Positions 1 through 48,441 are shown, numbered from the stretch's first letter. The stretch: DNA of 64,000 nt from Amorphochlora amoebiformis (GCA_054601695.1 BAAHQB010000100.1:610347-674346), one strand, 5' to 3'. Translations and numbers: made by a program. Notes: generated by a model from the letters alone, not told the origin.

Positions 1-27
1 TATGATTATATATGTATATATGTATAT

Positions 28-3859
<3,832 letters not shown>

Positions 3860-3946
3860 CTGGTAAGATGTGCGTGTACGTGTAGATTCGTGTATGTGGT
3901 TAACATTAGATGCATACACAACATATATGTATGTGTATAATACATT

Positions 3947-3998
<52 letters not shown>

Positions 3999-4043
3999 TT
4001 GAATATTACACATACATAAAAAGAAATAGGAAGGAAGAGAGAA

Positions 4044-5083
4044 TTAGTGATACCGTATACGTCCTTCCGAACGGCGCACAGATTTTAACGAGGGTAGATC
4101 GAACATACAGCGGTAGGCACGAGCACGAAGACGCCCGCAAGCTCGGTCGGATGCTGGCTGACGCTCTGAAGGTAGAACTAGAATTAGAATGAGCGGCTTA
4201 GGGCGAAATACGGAACCAGGTCTGTAAAAAGAGGGCAGTTGCATTGACTACAGGATGGGTGTGGGGGGTTGCGGCGTCAACCTAGGGTGGATACTATCAT
4301 GCGTTGTGACGAAACCTTGAGCCGCGTCGGCTACGATGCTGAGGGTGAGGGGATAGGGAGGGGAGAGGAATAAGAATGTAGGAGGCCCAATATGCGGAAG
4401 GAATGGAGCACTTGTGTGCGATAAATGTGTTTCTTAGGGTAATATATCACTTGGCGGCGGCCTTGCAGTCAAGAGATCCATCCTCAGTCGTCTTGTGGAA
4501 CGATAAACGGTTGGTTGGGATGATAGGGACCGTCGGACAGCTCTTACGGCGCTTATGGTCCTTCGTTCCTTCCGCCTCCGTCTCCTCCACCGGATCCCCG
4601 ATGGGCGTGAGACACGCCAGCTGTCAAGATCAACGCATTCAGTGCCGATCAACGTATTCAGTGCCCTGAAATTGTGAGCGTGAGGGAATACCTTCCTCTC
4701 CGCGGGTCCGATTGAGCCGTACTTGGAGTTGTCGAAAATCATGGATACCAACGGCCGTTTGGCTTTCTTTAAATCCACCTCCTCCCCGCTCATTTTCGGA
4801 TTCTAGTCCTCTTCGGGTTTTCTTCTCCCTTCCGGGTCTAGAAGGTGCAAGATGGGCCTTGTTGGGCTCGAGATACGTGGAAAAGGATAAGGTCGCTTTC
4901 CAATTTGCCACCTGGAACACCCCCCGAGATGAAAACAAGATATGAATAAACAAATACCTTCCTTCAACATTCTACACTGTCTTTCGTCTTTTTCAAGCCG
5001 AATACTCAAACATGGTTGCATAAGTATTGCAAAAATGCACACCAGAGTTGGAAGGGTCACCACAATGGCTGACACAGCCTGTC
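4044..5083 (-). other. Candidate multi-exon gene, weak p24/TMED-like start
   Basis: Minus-strand coding potential in a non-repetitive stretch. The part from 5083 to about 4961 reads as a signal-peptide-like helix (VTLPTLVCIFAILMQPCLS) followed by IRLEKDERQC, resembling the mature start of p24/TMED cargo receptors (short strand, Arg/Lys-x-Cys). It ends at a GTATTTG donor. Later islands (about 4769-4709, 4622-4446, 4227-4044) contain open segments such as SMIFDNSKYGSI, LSFHKTTEDG and KPLILILVLP with possible acceptors, and a chain with matching phases can be drawn. I see no p24 coiled coil or C-terminal tail. It could instead be the 5' part of the channel gene to its left, or partly artefact. 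Confidence 0.25.
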
Positions 5084-5145
5084 ACACAGGTGCGTGACAA
5101 AATGTCATAACAGGATATCTATGGAATAATATCCGAATATCTTAG

Positions 5146-6748
5146 ATTAAATCTCTAAGTCGGAAGTTCGGAACCCATGATACGCAGGAACTTGCCAGGA
5201 AGTTTGCCAAAAACACATGTAAAAATATCGGCCAACGCATGTTTTTTAAGGCGAATTCTGCGGTTGGCGGCATGGATGAAGATGGGATAAGCCCACGCAG
5301 CGCAAGAGGTATGAGGGACCCAGTAGAAGGACTAGGTTGATGATGAGAACTCTTTTCTCCTCCAGGCATCGCGGAGGCTCGTAGGTTGAAATTCTTGAAG
5401 GAGGGGCAATGTATCGTTGGATGGTGAGTTCTACTACTTCCGATTTCTCGATTCCACCCTGAAATTGTGATCACGGGCTAGATAGGGACCTTTATGGCAG
5501 AACATTGCCCCAACCTTTCTGGTCTGGGGTTGTGACGTCTCAGTTTAATTGAAATTCTTAAGGTCTCAAGTGTACTATTATGACGGCCCTCTCATCGTCC
5601 TCTCCGGCGTGACCCTGTATTTGCTCGCCAGTCAGGCGGCTGCCGGTAGTGTTTTAAGATTTGATGATACAAAAACATGTCTGATTCCGCTAATCTCCTT
5701 GCAGGTGTTCCCTTTGTTCAGCCTCTTTGGATGTTCCTGTATTCATCCCTTGTAATCGCTGTGCAGTGGCTTGTCTGGCGGCTTTTTGCCCCAGAAGTGT
5801 TTGCTGGGCAGCCGGGGGGGTTTTGGCGATACTTTTGGATAGCGACATTGCTATTTGGAGTAATCTCGGGGTTGGGCTCCCTCGATGTTTGGAAGAAGAA
5901 GAATTATCTTGTCGCCGTACATGTTCTTCTGGCCATCCTCCGCGGCCTGTGCCTGCTCTTCACAACCGTGGTATGGCCCACCCTCCTATACTATCGGGCG
6001 CATAAAATGCGACTACGTTGCGGGCGAAAGCACTTGTTCACGTGGATGATGTTTGTGTCGCTCACCATCTCTGGCATCGGTGGGGCGCTGCTTGTGTTGG
6101 GAAGTGAGTACTAACTTGACTTTCGAGTGACATTATGGGTGCGCAGTTACCTTCTAGCTCACTGTTGAATTGCTCGTTCTCTCCGTATTTGCTGTATCAC
6201 AGGCTCTCTCGCGGGAATCTTCTACCTCAGCAACGTGTTCTTCATTTGCTTTATCGCCGTCAACATTCTAATATTCGACTGGAGAGGAAAGCAGACTTAC
6301 CACGAGGTAATCCTTAAATTCTTCTGCTTGTGTTACCTGATCCTCATACCTTGATTTAATCTTAATAAGGCTGCCACCATCACTTTTTGCGCCGCCGCGG
6401 TGTCTGCAGGGCCGTTCGTAGCGACCGTCGGCTTTCTCGGTCTGCGGAGCGCCGCCTTTTGTAATAGCTCTCCTCTTTGTTCTTCCTCACTCCCTCTCTT
6501 CTGCTTGATTTTCTTCTATCACGTTTTCTTCTCTCTCCCGTCTAGCTTCACGGTCGACATCCTGAATCCGACACCATATGGTATGTTGTACAATAGACAC
6601 GCCGATCCTCGGCATGGTATACTTCCTATGCATCCCCGCGGCCGCTATCTCGCTGTACCAAGACCTCGCGGACCTCATCCAGCTTGAGAACCGGGAGGTC
6701 GTCCAGCTGCCAATGTTCACGATCCAGATCTTCCAGGTTCCCAACTAG
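5146..6748 (+). CDS. Multi-pass membrane protein, 7-8 helices (5' end unresolved)
   Basis: Eight exons with agreeing phases: 5146-5308, 5366-5423, 5486-5521, 5563-5645, 5705-6103, 6203-6306, 6370-6460 and 6597-6748, giving at least 361 residues. The N-terminal ~95 residues are polar (ELARKFAKNTCKNIGQRMFF). Then come hydrophobic helices including DGPLIVLSGVTLYLLA, WMFLYSSLVIAVQWLVW, YFWIATLLFGVISGLG, VHVLLAILRGLCLLFTTVVW, MMFVSLTISGIGGALLVLG, FFICFIAVNILIF, TITFCAAAVSAGPFVA and GMVYFLCIPAAAISLY. The stop is TAG at 6746-6748. The topology would suit a receptor or transporter, but I recognise no family motif. The first exon begins right after an in-frame TAG that doubles as the acceptor, so an upstream coding exon must exist; I could not find it. 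Introns are 40-136 bp and free of TA arrays, unlike most of the window. Confidence 0.65.
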
Positions 6749-6793
6749 ATTGGTATATGATGTGGTATTGAGATGATGATGACTCTAAAAATT

Positions 6794-6799
6794 AATAAA
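6794..6799 (+). promoter_or_regulatory. Possible polyadenylation signal
   Basis: AATAAA lies about 45 bp after the stop codon of the multi-pass membrane protein gene, in non-coding sequence. Position and strand fit a cleavage signal. One hexamer alone is weak evidence. Confidence 0.4.
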
Positions 6800-6961
6800 A
6801 TGGGGCTTGCGGGTGCGAGCGCATCACTTTTTCACTGGTCCAATTATAAAAGCAATAACATGGTGTTTCTGGCTGTGAGAGCATACATACTCATTGTAAG
6901 TATGTACATGCGTAGTGTGTAATTATGTCTCAACCCTTGAAAGATTTTTCTGTACGCAGGG

Positions 6962-13188
<6,227 letters not shown>

Positions 13189-13191
13189 TCT

Positions 13192-13610
13192 CTAGAATTA
13201 ATCCACCGGAGTTGAAGCGTCTAGAGTCCCACAGACATGGCTTGTGAAATACCGAAATTGTTTTTTTAATTACTAGTTCTGGTACCATTAATCGGTTATT
13301 CTAGAGCCCATTCATTCATGCCTTGTGTTAGTTTGTGGGTAATAATCTAGATCTTAGATCTAGTAGATAATAGCTATAGAAGAGTTATGTTAATTTCAGA
13401 TACTCAGTTCTAGACTATCTAGACTATACTACTTGTGTAGTATGGAGATAACTCAGGAATCGTAGTCAGGATATATAGATCTAGTATATTAACTCTAGTA
13501 ATTGGATATGTGTGACGGATAGGTATGCATTTATCACGAATGATTCAAATATTTTACTGCAATAAGTTTTAACTGCACGCACTGACATACAGCGCAAGAT
13601 CCAATCGACA
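13192..13610. other. Convergent intergenic spacer
   Basis: Sequence between two genes pointing toward each other. It is AT-rich, lacks TA arrays and shows no coding potential. It is notably rich in TCTAGA/CTAGAT-type words. It probably holds both 3' untranslated regions. I saw no convincing AATAAA on either strand. Confidence 0.6.
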
Positions 13611-13901
13611 CTAGCTTGAGAAAATCTTAAGTGAACTATCCCAGCTCCCAGAGCAAAGAGCTGTCCCTTGGGGCTGCACTGCGACGCAGCTTACACGCAG
13701 GTCATGATCATAGGTTTGGAGAATCTCCCCGGACACGGTATCCCACATTCGCCAGCGGCGGTCGTCATAACCTGCAAATACGTATCGACCAGACCTTGAC
13801 ATTGCGACAGAAGAAACCTGAGAAGTATTTACAATACGTTTAGCCTAAATACAATTATTTATCCACAAGAAACGTGATCTATATAACTATTATATAATAT
13901 G

Positions 13902-13954
<53 letters not shown>

Positions 13955-14153
13955 ATAATGTTTAAGAGTGAATGCATGTAACATGTTACACATACATATT
14001 TTCTAGACAAGTAAAATATGTATATATATATATACATAATATACATATTTCTACAGTGTATGCATATGCATATATATATATATATATATATATATGTGCA
14101 TATATATATTTTATATACATATATATATGTGTGTATATGTGTATATATATATG

Positions 14154-14227
<74 letters not shown>

Positions 14228-14413
14228 CATATATTGTACATATAGAATTTAGTGTGTCTAGGTGTGTATACTCACCGAAGCGTTAAATTTCAGGTCTGTG
14301 AGAGTCTGAATTTGACGGCATGCTCGAATATCGAAGAGCTGATTTCCCACAAGGAAAGTTAGTACTACTAAACGCATGCAAGTAGGAGATGCATACTTGC
14401 ACATGTTATATAC

Positions 14414-14453
<40 letters not shown>

Positions 14454-14657
14454 TATATGTTACATGAATATAATACATCTATGTTTTAATATTATACACC
14501 TAATTGTTATGTCTATGTTATACACACACACCACGCATGTGTGCATATACATATATATACATTATATATGCATACATAGAGAGCGGAGGAGGAAGACGTA
14601 ATATATACATATATACACATATATATATATTATATACTATACATGTAATATATATAT

Positions 14658-14709
<52 letters not shown>

Positions 14710-16665
14710 GTATATACTATACAAATATATATATATCTCTCAATATTAGAGAAATATTGAGAGGAATGTCAGGACTCGAGGAGAATTACCTGCACAGTCA
14801 TGTCGTCGGAACCAGAAATAAACGCTTTGCCATTCGGAAACATATCAACAGAGTTTACATCGCTCTCATGACCGTGGAATGTCATTACACACGAATTGTG
14901 CATCCTAAAGGAGGGAGGATATATTAGAAGACGCTCGATCCCTCTTATCTCCCTCTGCATCTCCCTGGCCTCTATCGAAGCCCACTCTCCCTGCGTCTCT
15001 TCTCTCTCTCTCTCTCGCTGTCGCTCACTCTCTCTATCCCTCTCACTTTCACTCTCTTGAGTCAACCTTAGATCCCATAGCTTGTTTCTCATGTCTCCCG
15101 CGCCAGATACGAACACATCGGACTTATTGATTAGAGCGCACGCCATGACGTCCTGGAATATAGCATAAGGCGGGCTGTGATCGATAGCATGATGGGTGAA
15201 AATGAAATAAAACGTGATATCGCGTGTGATGATAGGGGACTATATCAACGAATCTGGTTTTGAGACAGAATATCTTATACCGAGTCATGGCCTATGAACT
15301 CGTTAATCGGCCGTTGACGTTCGATATCCCATTGGAGCAGAGTGGAGTCTGCCGAGGCTGTGAGCATCTGCAATGAAGATGTTTACACAGTACATGTGAA
15401 TGTTATAGACAGAGAGTAAGTTTTGAATTGAAAACGAGAGAGCTCCTAGAGGGCTGAAGCAATTGGGTAGGAGGTGGCTCCCCAGCAGCATACACACCTG
15501 TGTATTCGATAGAAATTTGCAGTCGGAAATGAAACCCTCATGTCCGTTGAGCTCCGCCAACATTTTCCTATCTCCCTGTGGACAAAAGTTAGTTCTTCCA
15601 GATTTCCACAGAGCAATTTTCGTAAAGATTTACGTGCCTTGTACTCTTTCTCCAGATCGGCGTCGTAAACGGATACCTGGGGGTAAGTGAAGTGCTTGTT
15701 ACAGAACCTGTACTAGTCCGCAATGCCGCACACATACCTTATTGTCCAGTCCCCCGCCTGCAATAAACTTTAAACTTGGGGCGTACGCGCACGACATCAC
15801 CTATCAATGAATACAGCCTTGAGCCTCAAACATTTGGTGTACATTCTAGTTGTAGATTATTACCCAGGAGGATTGCAGCGGCACGGTCAGCAGCATCTTG
15901 GCACTCATGGCATTCCAGACAATAAGACGGCCTCTTCCTTCCTGTACGGGAGTTTTGGATAACACAACAAATTTAACCTTGATAAGCCTCGATCATACCG
16001 GCACGATTGCACAGTGGCCGGCATGGATATGTGCCAGGTATTCATGACCTGTGCCGGATATTTAAATGTACCAAAGCAAGATGGTTAAAGGGTAGCGGTG
16101 TTGAGGATTTTGAGTTGGACTAGGTATGATAGTACTGCAGTCGTAAGGAAACCTGAGAGGCGGAGAGCAGACGGTCTCCCTCGGAAGCCCACTGCATAGC
16201 GTATATCTTGCCGCATGATCCACGGAGTGTACGTCTGGACAGGTTAGGCAGGTCAGAAGTTGGTACGCTCCCGATATCCACATTCTCAATTACCTTAGCT
16301 TTAGAATCGGGCCCTTCCCCTTTCCCGAGACCTTCGGTTTCCTGCTCACAGATGCGGTATTAGAACAGTTGATCATTGATGCAATATGAACGTAGAATCG
16401 TACTATCATAAATGAAAGACGCATTACTTAGACTCGGAGATATCGTGCCTCGCAACTGATCTAAGCGGCGGCTCCTCATCGCTGGCTTCTATTGGGCGAA
16501 GCCCAACTATCGCCTCACGGAGCCTCTCGATCTCCGTGATCAACGCCTCGGACTGCATAAATAAGAATAAGTAAGTGATATTCCCAATGTACGGTAAATC
16601 GCACGACTTTTAATTCCTCTGAGGTCATCTCATAGTGTTACAGAACGCACCTCGCTGGTGCTCAT
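13611..16665 (-). CDS. Heterotrimeric G-protein beta subunit
   Basis: Thirteen exons, all phases agreeing: 16665-16651, 16552-16428, 16341-16294, 16234-16153, 15941-15864, 15800-15738, 15676-15634, 15571-15498, 15367-15281, 15152-15067, 14904-14790, 14338-14276 and 13817-13611, about 361 residues. A short N-terminal helix ([14 protein letters not shown]) precedes seven WD blades. Hallmarks align with animal G-beta along the whole length: [113 protein letters not shown] and [10 protein letters not shown]. It would pair with G-gamma and G-alpha and transmit receptor signals at the membrane. The C-terminus is KIFSS rather than KIWN. The exon 7/8 join may instead use a GC donor, and a possible extra exon at about 16041-15992 is unresolved. 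Introns 11 and 12 carry TA arrays. Confidence 0.93.
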
Positions 16666-17220
16666 GGCACCAAAACGACGACCCGGCCGACCCGGTCAGG
16701 AGCGACACGACCACGCCGAAAAGTTAATCTGCAGATAATGTGGAAAAAATATGAAACCGTCGGCGTTTCTCTTCAGCAAACCTCTAATAAGCGATCATAG
16801 ATGTATGAGTTAAGGCGATTTCGCCCAAGCCAGCCGAACTGTTGGAGTGCGAGTGATCATGGCTGATACGTTGGCTTGAGGGTACCGTTGATTGTGGGCA
16901 TACGTCGACCAGTGCCCAACGTGTCACGGGGGGTGAGATGTGGCATAACATCGTCAACAGGAGGGTAGCATACAGAGCGAAGATCAAGGAGGGAAACATG
17001 CAGAGAGCGAAGATCATGAGAGAAACATACCGAGAGCGAAGAACAGCATACCAGGAGGGGAAGCATGCCAAGACTTGACACGTGTCCAACGTGTGGACGG
17101 ACATCGTTAACAGCGATGCGTCGCCTGATTTATCGTGCAATTGTTTCAGAGGTATGTTAGGGATTGGAGCCTCAATGTTTTTAGTACATGAAATTGTGTG
17201 TATACGTGTGTATTATGTAC
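16666..17220. other. Upstream region of the G-beta gene with a small tandem repeat
   Basis: Non-repetitive, moderately GC-rich sequence upstream of the G-beta start, likely its promoter and 5' untranslated region. I recognise no specific promoter element. At about 16972-17050 a ~30-bp unit with core GAGAGCGAAGA is repeated three times. No convincing exon is visible on either strand. Confidence 0.5.
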
Positions 17221-17243
17221 ATATAATATATATATATACACAC

Positions 17244-17287
<44 letters not shown>

Positions 17288-17339
17288 CAATATATATACA
17301 CACACATATATATTATATATATATATATATATATATTTA

Positions 17340-17762
17340 TTTATCGTATAGATCATAGTGGCCTATGACTAGTGTATGAGTTGGTGATCATGATCGAAAA
17401 AGTACTACAACAATTTGGATTCATTTTTTGTGACCGCTAAAATTAGACTATATGAAAACTATGGACTTCGTAGCCTATATGCGGTATTGCACTCGAACTA
17501 GAAGCCAAAATTTTACGCATTCGATGATAACTGATTACGTCTAGTCTAGTAGTCTCGAGTATGTACCTTCCCAGTAGTATGTACGACAATAATTAGAATA
17601 CATCCTGAGCCTGGAAAACTGATCTAAGGTGAAAGTAAAACTATTTGAACTAGTTGTAACATGTTACTGTTAGTAGTCACTATGATAGGTGGAAACGATT
17701 AATACTAGAAATTGCGAATATCATAAATATCGCCACATATAGACAGATACATTATATATATT

Positions 17763-17816
<54 letters not shown>

Positions 17817-18170
17817 CATGATCATCGGGTTTGGGATTGAGAAACCAGTAGCTATGACTAGTATACTACAAAACTTTCATCACGATACAAAAGAATAGTC
17901 GAACTATAATTTTCTAGAACTTAGATAAACTTACAATATTCTAGTATTACAACCTGGACTATCTTGAGGTCTGATTGAATGAATCCGACTGTATTTCTCT
18001 GTTGATGTCCGCTACTGTTTTCTTGTACACGGGGTTAGAATTGATTGAAATCCAAAGCTTTAGCACTGCACAATCAAGGCAAAGTTCCTGTGTAAAAAGA
18101 ATATGTATGTGTGAATATCAATATGTATATATGTATGTGTAGGTGTGTGTTTATGAATATAATACTCTAT
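17340..18170. other. AT-rich intergenic sequence
   Basis: Unique AT-rich sequence interrupted by one TA array (about 17755-17815). I found no exon with paired splice sites, no RNA gene and no mobile element. Confidence 0.6.
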
Positions 18171-18315
18171 AAAATGTAATATACATGGATATATATATAT
18201 ATATATACATATATATAAATATAATATATATATATATATATTTTATTATATTTATATAGTATATATATATTATATATATATTATATATGTATATATATAA
18301 TATGTGGTACATATA

Positions 18316-18359
<44 letters not shown>

Positions 18360-18448
18360 AATATACATATATACCCATAGGAAGAAAGAGAGAGAGTTTA
18401 CCAGGAGAGTAAAAAGTGAACAAAGAAAGACAACCGAACAAGAATCCA

Positions 18449-19119
18449 AACACTAACCCTAACCCTATCCCTAACCCTAATCCTAACTCTATCCTAGTTA
18501 TAGGCTTTCGCGACTCTTCCCCCACCTTCCTCGATGACTTGAGGCTACCCCTAACCCTAACCCTAACTCTAACGCTAACTCTAACCCTAAACCAAAATAA
18601 CCCTAACCCTAACCCTAACCCTAACCTTAACCCTAACCAGAACCCTATCCGAGTCAATGGTCCTCGGACTAAGACATGCTGAATAATTTAATCCTAACCC
18701 TAACCCTAACCCTAACCCTAACCCTAACCTTAACCCTAACCATAACCCTATCCGAGTCCTCGGACTGGGACATGCTGAATAATTTGATCCTAACCCTAAC
18801 CCTAACCCTAACCCTAAACCTAACCTATGCCTAAGCCTAAGCCTTACCCTAACCCTTACCCTAACTCTAACCCTAACTCTAACCCAAACCCTAACCCTAA
18901 CCGAGTCAATGGTCCTGGACTAAGACATGCTGAATAATCTAATCCTACCCCTAACCCTAACCCTAACCCTAACCCTATAGCCCCACACTGTGGAGGAGTC
19001 AATGGTCCTCGGACTAAGACATGCTGAAATCTGGTCCTAACCCTAACCCTAACCCTAACCCTAACCCTAACCCTAACTTGAACCTAACCCTTCCCCTAAC
19101 TCTAACCCTAACTCTATCC

Positions 19120-19135
<16 letters not shown>
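18449..19135. repeat. CCCTAA array with four copies of an embedded motif
   Basis: Runs of CCCTAA units interrupted at 18651-18689, 18754-18785, 18903-18938 and 18996-19029 by a ~38-bp motif starting GAGTCAATGGTCCTCGGACT and continuing AAGACATGCTGAATAAT. Most copies are followed by ATCC and more CCCTAA. The right end meets the last exon of the TPR gene. Confidence 0.95.
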
Positions 19136-34287
<15,152 letters not shown>

Positions 34288-34322
34288 CTTCTCACCCCCC
34301 ACGGTTACAGCTTTCGTCAATA

Positions 34323-34367
<45 letters not shown>

Positions 34368-34388
34368 ACATACACACATATAAATATC

Positions 34389-34438
<50 letters not shown>

Positions 34439-34470
34439 TATATACAGTGTAATACTGAGTGTATACTTAG

Positions 34471-34504
<34 letters not shown>

Positions 34505-34538
34505 ATATATACTTCTATGTATATATATTACACACAGT

Positions 34539-34610
<72 letters not shown>

Positions 34611-34619
34611 CTAGATATA

Positions 34620-34751
34620 TAAAATAAAAACAAATTCATATCTACGATTAGCATTAAGGTATGATTTGGATATATATATATATATATATATATATCTAGA
34701 TATATAAAATAAAAACAAATTCATATCTACGATTAGCATTAACGTATGATT

Positions 34752-34800
<49 letters not shown>

Positions 34801-34870
34801 AGATATATATAAAATTAAAACAAATTCATATCTACGATTAGCATTAACGTATGATTTCGAAACACGCGTC
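34620..34870. repeat. Three direct copies of an ~65-bp segment between TA arrays
   Basis: A segment from CTAGATATATAAAAT through CAAATTCATATCTACGATTA to GTATGATTT occurs at about 34611, 34694 and 34799. It lies in the spacer between the TPR start and the next minus-strand gene. No coding potential seen. Confidence 0.9.
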
Positions 34871-34884
34871 TTTAATAATTAGGC

Positions 34885-35083
34885 TTAGGGTTAGTATCCT
34901 ATTCTGAGGGTTAAGGTTAGAACTGTTAGGGTTAGGGTTAGGGTTAGGGTTAGGGTTAGGGTTAGGGTAGGGTTAGATGTGTGTACGTAGACTGCGGAGA
35001 GCGTTTTGGGTATCTCTTGAGAGATATCTAGATATAGCGGTGATGATATCTGTCCATAGATAGTATATGTGTATATGAATATT

Positions 35084-35122
<39 letters not shown>

Positions 35123-35312
35123 GGATGTATATAAGTATATATACATAACTGGAGATAATAAAAAAAAACATGACTATTATAGTACACATATACATATACA
35201 CATATATATACACACACACACATATATATATATATGTATATTTATATATATATATATATATATATATTTATACATATATATACATACATAATATTATACA
35301 TATACATAAACT

Positions 35313-35360
<48 letters not shown>

Positions 35361-35720
35361 ACCTATCCCTAAGTGTGATATCTCGACAGGCTTGATCTAG
35401 ATTAGGGTTAGGGTTAGGGTTAGGGTTAGGGTTAGGGTTAGGGTTAGGGTTAGGGTTAGGATTAGGGTTAGGGTTAGGGTTACGGTTAGGGTTGGGTAAG
35501 ATTTAGGGTCAGGGTTAGGGTTAGGTTTAAGAGTTAGGGTCAGGGTTAGGGTTAGGGTTAAGAGCTAGGGTTAGGGTTAGGGTTAGGATCAGATTATTGA
35601 GCATGTCTAAGTCAAAGGACCATTGACTCCTCTTAGGGTTAGGGTTAGGGTTAGGGTTAGGGTTAGGGTTAGGGTTATGATTAAGAGTCAGACACAGGGT
35701 TAAGTTAGCATTTGGGGGTT
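34885..35720. repeat. TTAGGG arrays with one reversed copy of the embedded motif
   Basis: Two telomere-like stretches (34885-34975 and 35401-35720) flank TA-rich sequence. The second has near-perfect TTAGGG runs. At about 35591-35632 it holds the complement of the motif seen at 18.6-19.0 kb: on the minus strand AGGAGTCAATGGTCCT, a three-base variation, then AGACATGCTCAATAATC. Confidence 0.93.
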
Positions 35721-35778
35721 ATCGTAACACTGTTAGCATTACTATTACACCTAACGTACTTTCGGGTTATTATTACGA

Positions 35779-37473
<1,695 letters not shown>

Positions 37474-37492
37474 CTTTGCATATCACAGATGT

Positions 37493-37525
<33 letters not shown>

Positions 37526-37544
37526 ATTTATATATATGTATATA

Positions 37545-37655
37545 TCTGTGTGTATACATCCAAAGCTCTAAAGATACATACGGACAGCTCCTTTGCATAT
37601 CACAGATATTATAAATAAATAAAATTTATATATTATATATATACATACATATATG

Positions 37656-37742
<87 letters not shown>

Positions 37743-37795
37743 CAAAGCTCCAAAGATACGTACGGACAGCTCCTTTGCATATCACAGATATCATA
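37545..37795 (-). repeat. Two upstream copies of an acceptor plus exon start
   Basis: On the minus strand, CTGTGATATGCAAAG|GAGCTGTCCGTA and the next ~20 bases occur at about 37795-37740 and 37612-37560, repeating the start of the exon at 37473. Eleven codons stay open in all three copies (ELSV-x-IF-x-ALD). The extra copies end in TGTATA. Confidence 0.85.
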
Positions 37796-37808
37796 AATTC
37801 TTGTATAT

Positions 37809-37840
<32 letters not shown>

Positions 37841-37939
37841 ATTATAATTATTATTATTATTATTACTATTATATTTGAGAAATATTTATAAAAATATTCA
37901 TATGTATGTAAGAAATACCAATGATACGGTATAAAAGGA

Positions 37940-37972
<33 letters not shown>

Positions 37973-38164
37973 TGTTTAGTCCCGTCATTCATCCTCTCGA
38001 GTGTACACTTGTGGGAATATATTACATCTTAGCACATAAGAGTATATATACGCAACATATATGAGAGTGAATAGATATCCAAATCTAACCCATCAAACCA
38101 ACAAAATCTGACTTTCCCTCTCCTCCCCCTCCAACCCGACATATTTTTTTGGATCAAAATTTAA

Positions 38165-41490
<3,326 letters not shown>

Positions 41491-41519
41491 AAAATTCTGA
41501 ACCCTATTCCAAACCTCAA

Positions 41520-42655
41520 AGTAACCCTAACCCTAACCCTAACCCTAACCCTAACCCTAACCCTAACCCTAACAGAGTCAATGGTCCTCGGACTAAGACA
41601 TGCTGAATAATCAGATCCTAACCCTAACCCTAACCCTAACCCTAACCCTAACCCTAGCCCTAACCCTAACCCTAACCCTGACCCTAACGAAATGCACGAG
41701 TACATCCAACCCTAACTCTCCGTACTCAAAAATCAATCTCTTAGAAAGTCCTCACCCCAATGGTCCAAACCCTAACCCTCTAACCCTATCCCCAAACGAC
41801 AAAATCCACCCGATACTAACGCTAACCGTAACCTAAAAACCCTCTAAACTCACCCTAACCCTCTAAGCCTAACCCTAAGTGACAAACTTAGCCCAATACT
41901 AACGCAACCGTAACCGTAACCTAACAAACCTCTAAAACTCTGCCAAACCTAACAACCCTCTAACCCTAACCCCAAAATGACAAAATTAGCCCAATATTAA
42001 CCCCAACCGTAACCGTAACCTAACCAACCCTCTAAAACTCTGCCAAACCCTAACCCTCTAACCTTAACTCCAAATGACAAAAATTAGCCCCATAATAACC
42101 CCAACCTTAACGGTAACCTAACTAACCCTCTGAAACTCTGCCAAACCCTAACCCTCTAAAACTCTGCCAAACCCTAACCCTCTAACCCTAAATCCTAACC
42201 CCAAATTACGAAATTAGCTAACGCCAACCGTAACCGTAGCATAACCAAGCAACTAAAACTCTGCCAAACCCAGCCCTCTAACCCTAACTTCCTATTACTA
42301 ACCCTTTAATTCTAACCTCATATTGCTAACCCACTAACCCTCTAACCCTAACTAAAACTCTGCGAAACCCAGCCCTCTAACCCTAACCTCCTATTACTAA
42401 CCCTTTAATCCTAACCTCCAATTACTAACCCACTAACCCTCTAACCCTAACCCTAATGTCAAGGCTTATCGGGAATTAGCGAATCACAAGGAGAAGGGTA
42501 ACCCTAATCCTAACCCTAATCCATACTCTTACCCCTAATCCTAACCAAATCGTAACCCTAAGCCTAGGGTTAATCCTAGCCCTAACCCTAACCTTAACCC
42601 TAACCCTAACCCTAACCCTAACCCTAACCCTAACCCTAACCCTTAACATTAAGGG
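41520..42655. repeat. CCCTAA arrays, clean then degenerate, with one embedded motif
   Basis: 41520-41695 holds clean CCCTAA runs with the embedded motif at 41575-41613 (GAGTCAATGGTCCTCGGACT onward). 41700-42440 is degenerate, with a longer period built on AACTCTGCCAAACCCTAACC and AACCCCAACCGTAACC. 42480-42655 returns to clean CCCTAA. Confidence 0.95.
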
Positions 42656-42717
42656 GACCGCGGCTAAACGGGGTCGAAAGATATATATACATTTCTATGT
42701 ATATATATATATATATG

Positions 42718-42762
<45 letters not shown>

Positions 42763-42830
42763 GAAACTGAATGAGAGACAACCCTCTGATGTTAACAATC
42801 GATCCTCATGAGTGCGAGAGTGAGATAAAG

Positions 42831-47850
<5,020 letters not shown>

Positions 47851-48093
47851 TATTTCGCTCTCATTATAAAACCACATGTCTTTCTTGGGAGATTCTGGGA
47901 GATTTTGGGAGATTTGGGAGATTCTGGGAGATTTTGGAGGGTTGGGAGGTGTGTGTCTTGAGTATGAGTAGTTTGTTTAATAAGCTATCTTATGTTGGAG
48001 AGTAATGTCTAAAACTCATTCTAATAATCTAAGGTGAAGACAAGTCTGGATCTTGGTACATATCTATAATATATATATATATATATATGTATG

Positions 48094-48124
<31 letters not shown>

Positions 48125-48188
48125 GTATGTATGTATGTATAGATGTATATATATATATATGTATGTATGTATAGATGTGTGTATATAT

Positions 48189-48227
<39 letters not shown>

Positions 48228-48400
48228 TGTATATATGTATATTACCATTTATATAAAAAAAAGGTACATTAGTACGTATGTTTGTGTATTCTAAATATAT
48301 AATCATCTTTGATCGCAATGTGAATATACCCAAAAGTATAAAGCATATATCTCTTCTTCCCCTCCATATAGGCACATGTTATTGATCGGAATAAAGAGAA
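47851..48400. other. Intergenic spacer with a short tandem repeat
   Basis: 3' flank of the 42831-47850 gene. At about 47886-47942 a 10-13-bp unit (TTGGGAGATTCTGG) is repeated about five times. The rest is AT-rich with TA arrays. A weak open segment near 48372-48400 ([10 protein letters not shown]) follows an AG but has no donor. Confidence 0.6.
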
Positions 48401-48401
48401 C

Positions 48402-48441
<40 letters not shown>

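Noticed and set aside
6541-6597. A 16-base intron (GTATGTTGTACAATAG) in the multi-pass membrane gene
   Set aside because: The same protein continuity is reached with an ordinary 136-base intron from 6461 to 6596 with matching phase.
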